Positions 14,601 through 25,600 of a DNA stretch of 64,000 bases are shown here, in pieces. Numbering within the stretch: position 1 is the first letter of the stretch; the number at the start of each line of letters is the position of its first letter. The stretch lies in assembly GCA_014706295.1 (NCBI GenBank), contig JACSVZ010000002.1, positions 16,848,494 through 16,912,493 on the forward strand. The letters are read 5' to 3'. The translations under genes and the position numbers were made by a program. Under the pieces are notes generated by a model. That model worked only from the letters and a program-made list of their open reading frames with translations, was not told the origin of the DNA and searched no databases. This DNA comes from Lycocorax pyrrhopterus obiensis (Eukaryota; Chordata; Aves; Passeriformes; Paradisaeidae).

Positions 14601-15430
14601 GGATTTAAATTTGATAATGTTTTGAAAAACAGTGAAGGATACAAGGCACTGAGCAAAATCAGTGTGTTTCAAATGCTGCCTGATAGCAAGTTAGATACAT
14701 TCCAGCAGGATTTGTTTCTCCTTAGTTTCTTTTTCTTTCTTAGCTAATGTTCATGCAAAAATCCCATTAGCTTTAATGGGAAAACTCAAAACCACTCCCA
14801 TGTTTTTCATCTGGTGAATGAAGTATTTATTTAACTATCAATCTTCTTTGGAAACCAACATTTACTAAAAATGACAGTAATACTTGGAATTTTACCCTAT
14901 AAAACAAAGTCTTGTAAAAAAATAAATAATTGAAAACAACCAGATAAAAGTATTTATTTTGTTCCGGTTCGGGTTTTGATTAAAGAAAAATGCGTATCCG
15001 GAAAGGTATGCACCGTAAGCAGTGCTGCTGGATGTAGTATTGATTCAGATTGCTAAATTAAGCATGTCTGCAAGGCCTGCAGGATCAAATAATTGTTGAA
15101 CTTTGCTATTGTAGAAGATTGTGAAACGTGGGAAAATAATGTGGGGCTTAGATTTGCATACCTGGCAGGGATTTTTTTCCAAAACTGCATGGTTAAACTA
15201 GAAATTTAAGAAAAGTAAATCGTATTGAGCAATTGTGTTATGTATGACTGCTTTGGATGGATTTTGTCATCTGTATCGCAAAATATTATCCAACTCCAAA
15301 TGTTATTCAAAAATGCTTAATGCAGGTTGTCCAGACTTCTTCAAAATACTGGCTCATGCAGAGAGCGCACAAGAAAGAACATTTTACTTCATCCAGCTGC
15401 CTCAACAAAGAAACAAGTAGAGAAAATGTG
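8640..15430. other. AT-rich non-coding sequence
   Basis: Nearly 7 kb without a supported gene. There are short open frames, a run of ten G at about 13,987-13,996 and some faintly repeat-like text near 9,340-9,620 that I could not assign. No tandem array or clear mobile element was recognised. Confidence 0.45.
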
Positions 15431-15439
15431 CCGCTGAGG

Positions 15440-16050
15440 TTTGATCAAAGCTGACGGCCTCTAAAGATGCGGTGCGTCCTCCCGGGGTCTCCCCTTCGCG
15501 CCCGGTGCCGCCGCACGGCCCCGAGAAACGCCAAAGCACCTCTGCGGGGACCGAACCCGAACGGGAGCGGCGGGGGAGCGCGAGCGAGGCGAGCTCTTCG
15601 CTCGGCACGGGGACCGGACAGGACAGGCCGGGGACGGCGACAGGGTCGGGGACGGGATGGGGACAGGGCCGGGAATAGGACTGGGACAGGGTCGGGGACG
15701 GGATGGGGACAGGATCGGGGACGGGATGGGGACAGGGTCGGGGACGGGATGGGGACAGGGTCGGGGATGGGATGGTGAGAGCGTCGGGGACGGGATGGGG
15801 ACAGCGTCGGGAACGGGATGGGGACAGCGTCGGGGACGGGATGGGGACAGTGTCCGCCGGGCAGGCGCGGGGCCCTGCTGCCCTCTGCCGGCTGCCGCCC
15901 CGCCCCGGGAAGGCCACGGGCCCCTCTGCCCCCCGAGGGGCTCCGCAGGCCTGCAGGAGATGCGGATGCTCCGTTAAGGGTCTCGCTGGCCTCGGTAAGA
16001 TGGATTTCGAGACGGGCGAAGTCCACCTCCCGCTGCACGGCGAGCGATAG
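15440..16050. promoter_or_regulatory. CpG island B (candidate promoter)
   Basis: A second sharply bounded GC- and CG-rich block about 3 kb upstream of the first coding exon. Its centre is occupied by a 23-bp G-rich minisatellite. A good-looking 5' splice site (CTCG|GTAAGA, GT at 15,995) lies at its right edge, so it could hold a noncoding first exon of the downstream + strand gene. That is inference only; no transcript evidence can be read from the DNA. Its CpG richness may also simply reflect the minisatellite. Confidence 0.45.
15620..15855. repeat. 23-bp G-rich minisatellite, about 10 copies
   Basis: The word TCGGG recurs at 15,692, 15,715, 15,738, 15,761, 15,784, 15,807 and 15,830 (degenerate again at 15,853), a constant period of 23 bases. 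Units read roughly ACAGGGTCGGGGACGGGATG plus GGG. The left end, with less regular copies, starts near 15,620. Copies differ by single substitutions, for example GGGTCG versus GCGTCG. Each unit carries several G runs on the + strand. This makes overlapping low-complexity open frames on both strands (MGTGSGTGWGQ-type) that are not genes. Confidence 0.9.
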
Positions 16051-17763
16051 AGCTGCTGTGTCTATTTGAAGATGGGACGAAGTAAACCAGGTTTGGGTTC
16101 TTTCTGGGTTTGTGTGCTGGTTCAGAGCAGCAGGGCTGTTTTGCAGCAATTACCCCAGTCTTTCTTGAGTATCACATTCAGTTTTGGCACTTGCAGAGTG
16201 TGCTTTTTGGGGGAATCTAACAGGATATGCTCTTTTCTGGACAGACACCAAACAGGTACCACTGCCTGACCGGGGATGTAGCTGTACAGACCAGTTCTGT
16301 ATGAATTTTAATCATTGCTAGGTCTGAAGAACCCTCCCCAAACTGCACATAGTGTAGATGTAGGAGCCCCTTACTTTGATCTGAGTTGCTCCTTTTGTGC
16401 CAGTGAACGCAGCCAATCTGAAAAATACCATGAAGAAGAAAAGCGTTGCACTAAACCATCCTCCAGACACATGAGGTAGGGACTCTCCCTGCTTACACAG
16501 TGCCTAAACAGGGAAGGAAAGCAAGAGTATGACAGCTACTGCTTTATGTGTATTTACAAAAAGGTCACTGACTTCAGTTTGGATGTTCAGCAGGTTTGCT
16601 GGGTGATTCTGGTACCTAAGCACCAGTAGACAGTACCTACAAATAGCATCATATAGCTGATATGTCCTATACTAGACATCAGCAGAACATATTTTTTTAT
16701 ATATATCACCCACTCCATTCAATTGATGCACAGCTTTTCAATCATAAGGGATGGCATACATGTGTTTATGCTACTTGTCAAACCAATGGCAGCATTTCTC
16801 ACTGCTGCATTCTGTGCTACAGACACTTCCAAAGTCAAATGTGTGAATCAATACTCTTGCTGGCACTATTACTGATATGATATTTGGTTATCTAATAGGT
16901 TTTTTTTTCCTGAAAAAAATTATTATTAAGGTTCAGGTTTGAAGGTAAATTCTATTCTTATTTTTTGCCTCGGTATATAAAGAGCTCAAATTCAAGAGAG
17001 CTGCTCTTGATTTGTGTAGTGTCTGAGAACATCATGTCTCATGTCATTTCATGAATTATTAGCCTGAAGGTGTAGCTGCTCTGGGACTCATCCCCAACTC
17101 TATAGCCTGTTTTATGGCATTTCTGAAGATGATCCAAAGATCAGTTTGTATCTTATGTAGCTTTATATGCACTGGCACAGATCCCCAAAATAATACAGCT
17201 GTGGTAGCAATGTATTGGCTGCAAAACCTATCAAAGAACTAGAGAACATACACAGGTATTCATTCAGAAGAAAAAAATTAGCTCATGCAGAGCTCCATAC
17301 TACCAGAGCTGGGCTGCGGATTCCCTGGAGGGACAAACTGTGGAGGTTTATCTCCATTTACTCTATGGCTTTTTGTAGAGCTACTGGAAGCCATAGGAAA
17401 ACATAGGATCTCTCAGGAGCAGTTGACCCTGGAATTCTACTTCAGTTGAAGGTCAAAGCAAAGAGCCTAGGAACTGTCGGGCATTTCATGCGGGATTTGG
17501 TCTGGCAGAACTGAGAGGTATCCCTGTCCCACGCAGGTGTTCTACAACCCGGCAGGTCACCAGTCCTGCAGAATTCAGCAGGGTACAACCCCTGTGTCTT
17601 GGAGCCGCTGCTGCTGCTGCTGCACAGGGCATTTCAGTTTTGACAAACCAGTGTTTTCAAAATAAGTAATGCTTAGTCAAAAAATGGCAAGCCAGTTTGC
17701 AAGTGATGTATTTGGTGTGCTTTCCCAGTAGCAATGGGAGCAGTAAATGAATCAGCCTGAATT

Positions 17764-17783
17764 AAAAAAAAAAAAAAAAAAAG
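17764..17783. repeat. poly(A) tract, 20 bases
   Basis: Uninterrupted run of 20 A. No adjacent retrocopy, target-site duplication or SINE body was recognised, so I treat it as a simple homopolymer. Confidence 0.85.
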
Positions 17784-18535
17784 GAGATTCCCAACAAGTT
17801 TCAAATAGTATTTGTAGGGGAAAAACCCCAAAACACATCAACCAACAAAACAGTGCTCTTTCTCCTCTTTCCTGTGTAAGTGATAGCAAAGAGACTGTGT
17901 GACAACATTGCAAAGATACTCTGAAGAGGTTTTACATGTGTGTGAGCCCGTGGATGGAAGGAAGCTGAAGCTAATGAATCAATAAACAGTATTTTCTGTA
18001 ATTGTTCTTCTGTCCGTATTGTATAGCTATTGTATCTGTGCTGGCCAGCTTCCCAAAGCGGCATCGCAGTTAGTGCTGAACTGGATACATACTTGGTGTC
18101 GCTTTCCCGCGGTAGCATGTGGAAGAGATTAGATAAGCGAGGTGGCTCCTGCTGCGGGGAGTTATTCACGCCTCGGAGCACTTGAAAGGTATGCTGATCC
18201 TCACACCTCGGTGTGAGCGCTGCCAGAAAGGGTCCGGGGAAGCTACTTTATCAGAAAGCAAATACACACGGCCACAGCCGCATGGCTGGTCCGTTCACAA
18301 TCGGTCCTTCGCTTCGGTTCTGCTGCGGCCCTCGGTAGCCTCAGAGAAGACGGCAGCTGCGGTCGTGGTTATCTTTCATGTAGGTTCCTGATGATCGAAG
18401 TGGGAACCAAGAAATTCAAACTACCCATAACTTTTTCGGCCGCGTGAAATTTTCTTTATTGGAAACTGCGTCGCGCGTGTACTTTACTCCTGTTGGGTTT
18501 GAGGTTTTGGTTGTTTGGCTTTGGGTTTTTTTCCT

Positions 18536-18538
<3 letters not shown>

Positions 18539-18568
<30 letters not shown>
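18539..18568. repeat. poly(T) tract, about 30 bases
   Basis: Uninterrupted run of about 30 T preceded by T-rich GGTTTG-like text, ending about 50 bases before CpG island C. On the minus strand it creates a spurious poly-lysine stretch inside a long open frame. It could be a nucleosome-excluding element beside the promoter; that is inference. Confidence 0.85.
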
Positions 18569-18569
<1 letters not shown>

Positions 18570-18619
18570 AGGCACAGTAAAACCACTCGGAATGAAAGCC
18601 AACCTTTTAAGACATGTAC

Positions 18620-19680
18620 ATATCCCTGGCTGGGCGCCGTGGGATAACAGTGCCAAGAAACGCCGGCGGGAGTGTCGGAGCCGGCGGGAGCCACGGGGCA
18701 GCCCCCGCCTCCGTCCCACCGCCGCCCCGGGCAGCCGGCATGGGCTGGAGGACCGAAGGAGTTAAAGGGAGGCGCTTGGGAAATCTGATGCTAACGAAGC
18801 CCCAGGAATGTTGCACATTTCCATTCCCCTCCAGCTTTCGGAGGAGGTTGGTCCCCGCTGCGGGCAGCCGCTGCGAGGAGCACAGCCCCGAGGCCGCACT
18901 TGCTCCGGGCGCCGCCCCGCACCTTTCCCGCAGGTTACGCCGGGAGACGCCGGGGAGGGTCGGGACGGGGGTGAAAAGTTTTTCCTGGATTTGGGATGCT
19001 GTGACGGTACCTGCAGAACGGAGGGAGAGAGAGATATGGGGGGCGGGGTTCCGCTGCTCTGCGCACCCCCGGCGAGGGCGGAGGGAGAGGGGCATCTGCC
19101 CTGACCCGCCGCGGCTTCTCTTCTCTTGCAGGCGCGGCCGGAGATGCCGGGGAGACGGCTGTGGTGGGCGCGCTGCTGGCTGGGCGTCTGCCTCTCGCTG
19201 CTGGGCGCGGGGGGCGGCTCGGCCGAGCCCTGCCGCGGACCCCCGTGCGAGGGCGGCTCCGCGCCCCCGCCGCCCTGCCGCGGACCCCGCTGCGGCGGAC
19301 GGGCCGGGCGCCCGGCGCGCTCCTTCCTGCACACCGCCCCGCCGCTGCGGCCGCCGCAGGGCCAGGTAGCGCCCGCCGCCCCGCCGCCCGCCTGCCCCGG
19401 GGCGGACTGCGCCGCCAACGCCACCCGCCGCGACTGCCAGGGCCTGGAGTGCCGCCTGCTGCCGCCCCGCCTGCGCCCGCGGCCCCGCGGCCCCGGCTGC
19501 GCCGCCCCCGCCGAGGGCTGCCCCGAGCCCGCCCTGCTGCGCGTCGCCGACAGAGCCGCCCAGTTCGCGGGGGACGACTTTGCCCACGCCGCTCCCGAGC
19601 GGGGCGGCGGCGCCCTGGGGGTGCAGCTCACCTGCGACGTCAAGCCAGGTGCGGTGCGGCATGAGGGGCCCGGGGGCGGG
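18620..19680 (+). promoter_or_regulatory. CpG island C, promoter/5' region of the secreted modular gene
   Basis: A strong CpG island that begins just after the T tract and runs through the first coding exon into the following intron. Its position and the + strand gene make it the best promoter candidate. No TATA box is visible, as is usual for CpG promoters. The transcription start and any noncoding exon inside it cannot be fixed from sequence. A near-perfect 3' splice site (CTTCTCTTCTCTTGCAG, AG at 19,130-19,131) sits only 12 bases before the start codon, which suggests at least one noncoding upstream exon. Confidence 0.7.
19132..19648 (+). CDS. first coding exon: signal peptide and CxGxxC-rich segment
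   Basis: Coding starts at ATG 19,144 (gagATGcc), residues 1-168 plus one base. An in-frame TGA at 19,102 shows that coding does not extend upstream in this sequence. The acceptor AG at 19,130-19,131 suggests the exon begins at 19,132. The signal peptide has R4-R5, a hydrophobic core (LGVCLSLLG) and a small-residue cleavage region near A27. Four spaced CxGxxC motifs follow (C30-C35, C45-C50, C84-C89, C98-C103), with further cysteines at 119, 126 and 164. N92 is in an N-A-T site. The exon ends AAG CCA G|GTGCGG, leaving one base (phase 1). The very high GC and Pro/Ala/Arg content matches the CpG island and may make this exon poorly covered or missing in assemblies. Confidence 0.8.
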
Positions 19681-22600
19681 AAGGCACATCCCACACCCCA
19701 CACCATCACCCCCTTTCCGTGGCGCGTAGGGTTCCTGCAGCCCGCAGAGGCTCTTCGTGGTCATGGAGAGCCGCAGGGTTCTGGGTCTCCTCGAGCGGGG
19801 CGGATGTCTGCTGCGCCAAGGGGCTTCAGCACCTCTGGGAGCCCGGACACAAGGGTGCCTGAGCGACTGCACCAGACCTCCTTGTTTTGGGAGAGTTAGG
19901 AAGAAAATCTGGCACTGGTCTTCACACCATGTGAGAGAATTGCTGTCGTGGCTCCTCTCTCTGCTCCCCTTCATCTCCCCTCCATAAACACGTGCACCTA
20001 GGAGACCTAGAGCTGATGAAACGTGGCAGAATCTTTTTTAGTACTGTTTTTAAATAAGTGGAAGTCTCTCTCTTCATAGTCTGGTATTTCTGGTGTTCTT
20101 AATTTATAGCAACATCGTAAAAGGCTTCCGTGGGGTGGGCGTATGTTGCATACCCAGACTGGTGCCATTGGTAAGAAACTTGCTGTTGCTGCCAAACTGT
20201 CTTGGTGTAATAGTGAGGGGAAAAAAAATTGTAAAGTGTCTCTTACAGTACATCGTTCAAAACACTTGCCTGTCCGTTGGCAAGCACAGCTCTGGTGAAT
20301 TCGGTATCCCTGTAGGAAGCCAGGTATGTCTGTGCTTACACTCACAGGTCAGCAGAAGGTGTATCTAATTGTCAGGGATTTGTGGATTTACCAACATGAA
20401 GAGCGCCAACAGGTCTTTAATAACCACAAAACAGTTTGGATTCTGGTTTAATGCCTTGCCTGAAAAATATAAAATATATTAGGAAGGGTGATTTATTTCC
20501 CCTTGATGTTAAAAGCTAATGAAAAGCATGAAGAAAGTAATTTAAGCTTTGTCACATCTGCGTGGCAAATATGAGCACTGTTGCTGCTTCAGACTCCAGA
20601 GCACATGCCAAGCCTGCAAGTTATCAAGGTCTACTTGGTGAAGAGACATCTCCTCCAAAGGACACTGCTGCACTTGGTGATTCCAGACCCAGGACTGACA
20701 TTTAAGCCCCGCTGTGCCTAATGCAGTGACACTGTCTACCTTCATCTTGCCTGAAACTGTCCCCGGATGTCTTACAGAACCTCTGTATGCTCCGTGACCA
20801 AAGGTGGACAGAAAACAAGTCAGTATGGTTAACCTCCATTTCCTCTGCTTCTGTGCATACTCTTCTTCATACTGTCACAATAAATGCCATCCGTTTTGCT
20901 GAAGAACCCAGAATATTTTCATTTACTTTGTCCATACCAAAATCCTTCTCTGTGTTATACAAGCCTTGGCAAATAGTAAGAGCATTCTGCTTGTACAGAA
21001 AAGAGTAATACTTTTGGATGGTGCTGGAAGCAGGCATGCTGTATCTCCATTCAAGTCTTACAAAGAGCATCTAGCTCAGCGTGACCTCTTTCTTCAAACA
21101 TCATCTTATTCTTTGGCTGTCTTGGATCAGTCTGTGCTGCCCAGTCTCCAATACCATCAGCAGTTACAACTAACATGGTGTTACATGCACTCTCATCTCC
21201 TGGGCCTTAGGTTTAGGTCTTCTGTCCCTTCTGATGTGGGTCAGAGGAATTAAAGCGAAAGGGTTAGAGGGTGAAGATGTTGGGGAGTTTGGAGACGCAA
21301 CTCAGGAGTTCGCTCTTTCAGTTTTATACTCTTTGCAGGCCTGATGCTCGGTGAAGTCTTGGAGGAACAGAAGTGTGGTTAGAAGTTTCCCTTAAAATTC
21401 TTGAATGCGTTAAGAATGGATTATGGGCAGTAGTGATCATGGATTTGTGCATTCATCTTCCTGTGGCGGAGAGAAGTGTTCTATATATGGGAGAGAAAGC
21501 AGTATACAGCACTGCCCACTAAACCATGGAATCTCATGGAAGGCACTGTTGGCATGGAAGCACACAACAAGAAAACCTGTGATAACACACAAGCTTCTAT
21601 GTGAGTTTTCAGATGAGGACCATCCTCAGAAATTCTCTTCTCTCACTGCTATTGCCTTGTGCCCACTGCTGCAGTTGGTGTGAATGAGTTGGCTGTAGAC
21701 ATGCTCTGCCCAGACTGGACAAAGGGCATATGTACATGTTTTGCCCATCTCAAAGACCCAGACCTTCATATGATAGCTTTCTCTCCTAGGAGTGGAAGAA
21801 CAGCATACTGAATTCATCAACATCTAGCAGAAATTCCATGTATTTGCCATCAGGAACAAAAAAATAAGGCTTGTTGACTGTCTTTGGTTTCCTTCTAGTC
21901 AGTATATAGGCAAGCATCCAGCATTCTGCTCTGCTTGCAACTAACATTCTCTGTGTTTCCCTGAGATCTTCTTTTGAGCACAGGTCAGTGGGTGTCCTGC
22001 AGTAGTGCAGACAATATGTTGTTCAATCCCCACTGGCAGCTGGAGTCATAAGTCTTGCAAATGAGCATGGTTTGTATCGTAATTCCAGCATGGCTTGTCT
22101 ACTAAAACAAACAGAACAAAAAAATGTGATAATCAGATATTTAATTCAGGGAAATGCATTTACAGTAGTCTGGGGAGAGCTGCAACTCAAACAGATGTAA
22201 TGTCCATGACAAGGGGGAATGGCTTCCAACTGAAAGGTAGATGTAGTTAAGATATTAGGAAGCAATTCCTTACTATGAGGGTGGTGAGGCACTGAACAGG
22301 TTGTCCAGAGAAATTGTGGATGCCCCACTCCTGGACTTTCAGGAGGAAGTTCAAGGCCAGGTTGGATGGGGCTCTGAGCAACCTGGTCTGGTGCAGGGTG
22401 TTCCTGCCCGTGGTGGGGGGATTGGAACTGGATGAACTCTAAGGTCCCTTCCAACACAAGCCATGATTCAATGATTCAAGAGACAGATTGGTGACTGTTC
22501 CTGTCTTTCCCTGTTTTTAGGGGAATATTTCAGTCAAATTTCCATTTCAGCACATCACTTACACCAGCTGAATGGGATGTTTCTTTGCCATTGACCTCTC

Positions 22601-25600
22601 CTCAGACTGCAGGGGAGCTGGAATATGCTGCCTAGGTGACCCAAATGCCATTTTTCTACTTGCATTAATTCACCATGCATAGGTGGAGACCTCGTGGCCC
22701 CCCTCAGCCTATGACTGCCAGCTTTGTGACAGTGCCTGAGTAGATTTGCAGTGATTCTTTAGCAATTAAAGTATCCCTGCTCTACTTAAGCTGCTGGAGA
22801 AAACTGTGTTTTGGTGAACCGAATAGTCTGCTGTTCAGCCTGTTAAAAAGCCCCGTTGGCATGAAGTGCAGCCCACTTAAACACTTGCTGAAGGACGTGC
22901 CTGGTAGCAGCCCTCCAGGGTACAGGCCAATACCAGGGACTCGATTCCCAGCACGGTGTCTGTGCTTGCAGGCTCATGTGCATGGGGCAGGTGACTGTCA
23001 CTCTCCACCAGCTGCCTGTCCATCTGCGGGGGCTACACAAACATCTGCATCATCTTTTCAGCCGGTATCACCAGCACCACACCTGCTATCTGGAAGACTC
23101 CTGCCAACTGCAACTGAACCACCACTTCTCTTGGCCAGGTGAAGGTGCTGGAGTGCAGACTCATAGTCCCATTTCAAATCAGATGAGCCCACTGACCCCA
23201 CTATTTCTCAGCAGCACTGTGAGTGCACCTTACTTCAGATGGAAGACTGGCATCCCAAAAGAAGGAATGCGCAGGAGCTGGGTTTTGTTGTCTTATCCTG
23301 GTCTTTGTTTTCTCAAATCCAGTATACTGCAAACTACTTTAATATTTAATGCTGAAAAATTAAAGTTAATGTGTGCCTTATGCTGTGAGTAAAAGTAACC
23401 GAACAGCAAAATATTTTGGGAACTGTAAACAGGAACTGGATATGGTCTCTTTTCATTGTGTCATCCTTCATGTTCTGTGCTTATAAGAATAAAAATCAGT
23501 GCTGCATAAGAACAGATGAGTGATTGTATGGATTCAGGATTCTCTCTGGCAGTGTCCAGCAGCAGATACTATAGAAAGTAGAGCATGATATTTTCCTAGA
23601 TAATTTTCCCAACTCCAAGAGTTTGTTGCTTCGATTTCCTGAATCTGATTGATGTCTGTAGATCTTTTAGCCCCAAATTCATTTTATTTTTGAAGTTTTA
23701 GTGTGTATGGAACTGCTGCCTTCATTTAATGTCCCTTAATTCTTGTACTGGAAGAAAGACTGAAGAGTCTTTCCATATTTTCTTGCTTTAGGATACCTGT
23801 GATATAGCACTGTTGTTTGGTTTCTTTTTTTATTTCCTGATCCTGAAAAGTCTTACCTACTTTCTCATACTGCAGCAGTATCATATGTTAGATTTTCCTT
23901 GCTGCCCTTTTTGTGAACTTTTGAGTTCCTCTGTACTTCTTTTTGAGATGGGGAACCAGGACTGCATGCTGTATTAAGATGCTCTGTTGATTAATGTAAT
24001 GTCATAATGATATATTATCTTCTGTTATACATTCTTCTTCTAAAATTCTAGCATTTTATTGCCTTTCTGACCCATGTTGGGCACTGAACTGATGATTACA
24101 TAGCTCTGTAGCCCAGCATCTATATCTAGATATATTACTTCAAGATTATTTCCAAAGGGTGATAGTAATTTACAAGTATGACATTTGATCTAAAAAAACT
24201 TGGGTTTTTTTTTCAGTGGGAACCTCATTTCACCTTTAGCTCCTTTGAACTTCTTTTTGTCATTTTATTGCTGCTGCTTAGTATCATAGATTCCTTTTGC
24301 AGCTCTTTGCAATTGACCCTTACTTTTACTACCCTTAACAGCTCAGTATTCACAGCAAGTTTTATCACCTCATTTTATCGCTTCTACAGTGCAAATTGGC
24401 CATTTACTCTTTACTGTGTTTGAACGTGTTCATAGGAAGGAGTAATCTGTTATTGATGTGATGATTAATTTATGCCCTGAAGCAGGGGCAGATGATGATT
24501 TCATAAGTTGCTTATGAAATGGAAGACCTTCTGGTCCCATGAAGGGGCTTCAAAGGTAGTAAAGGAACTGACCTTACAATGATGACTTGAATTTAGTGAG
24601 ACTTTTCATTAACTTACTAAAATTGGAATGCTTTTGAAGAGATAATACGACAAGCTTGGACAATAATTCCTCATTTGTATTTCAGGAGAAAATGAAGTTC
24701 CATCTGAAGATGCCCTAATACTACAACTGCACCTTGCAAAAGGGCACGAGAAATTCATTGAAATGCTAAAAAGCCAACAGCAGATCATTGTTGATTTGCA
24801 GCAAAAACTTGCTGAACAGCAGCATGTGTTGGTTAGCCAGCAGCGGGAGATTCTTGAGCAGCAAAGGAAAATGTATGAGCAAATGGATCTGATCAAAGTC
24901 CAGTATGGCATGCTTTTTGATACAGTGAAACAAATGTCATTTCAGAGTTTGCAAGAAGATATTCAAAATTATTTTGAAAGTCATCTTCATGGACTTCAGA
25001 ACCAGGTCAGAAATCATCTCCAGAAGTCATACTCTGTGCGTAAAGTAGAAGTGGACGCAAAAGTGATTAATGTTGGGGAGTCTTTGCTGGACTGTGGCCT
25101 TTGTGAAAGTGATGAATTTTGCAATTTCCAAAAGACACCTTCACAATGTGAAAAATGCACATTGTGTCCTGCTGGTTTTTTCCAAATGGCCGAGTGTTCT
25201 GCAAACTCTGATCGGATTTGCCAGGTGAACCATAATTCTGTATCTTTCAGTTATTGCTTATGAAACATTGTGTTGGACATACTGGGATAACATTCTGGAA
25301 ATAACTACTTGGAGAGCTAGAGAAATCCAGTTTGGAGCATGTGTTTTACTGAATGGGTCTATGGCACTTCAAAGTCTGCCAGAAGGTGTTTTTGTGGGTT
25401 TCTTTAGCATTTAGTGTCCTAAAGGAGGCACTAGTTTGTGCCTGTTTGGTGTGACACTTTCCCAAACCTGACAGCTGGCAGGACTTAGATTCTTTTCATC
25501 GTGGTAGGAAAAGACATCCTAAAACATTTAGACTAATGCACACTAAATTTGTTTATTTAATCCTGTTACACTCTACTGGAGCTTCTAGACATATCTGAAA

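Larger units (their letters stand above)
16060..18600. other. non-coding sequence between CpG islands B and C
   Basis: About 2.5 kb of unique AT-rich sequence. It contains a (CTG)5 run near 17,607-17,621, an A20 tract at 17,764-17,783 and a long T tract at 18,539-18,568. No exon is supported, although an unrecognised noncoding 5' exon of the downstream gene could lie here. Confidence 0.45.
19649..24685 (+). other. intron between coding exons 1 and 2
   Basis: Intron of 5,037 bases, GTGCGG...TTTCAG. It contains a CR1 3' end (about 22,170-22,478, + strand) and an older antisense CR1 piece (about 23,725-24,420). The rest is unique sequence with no supported extra exon, though the exact phase match between exons 1 and 2 does not rule out cassette exons. 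Confidence 0.8.

Noticed and set aside
15402..16149. Open frames with PSRPRPCPHPVPD-like or GTGWGQ-like repeats
   Set aside because: They are translations of the 23-bp minisatellite; 23 is not a multiple of 3 and all frames stay open because of GC content.
17607..17621. (CTG)5 run
   Set aside because: Too short to be a notable microsatellite and outside any supported exon.
18607..19974. 455-codon minus-strand open frame opposite the first coding exon
   Set aside because: It is the shadow of a GC-rich exon. A longer partner frame runs into a poly-lysine stretch from the T tract, and no family resemblance is seen.
24609..24911. 100-codon Cys/Ser-rich minus-strand frame
   Set aside because: Antisense shadow of the Gln-rich coiled-coil exon (CAG/CAA codons read as Cys/Leu/Ser on the other strand).
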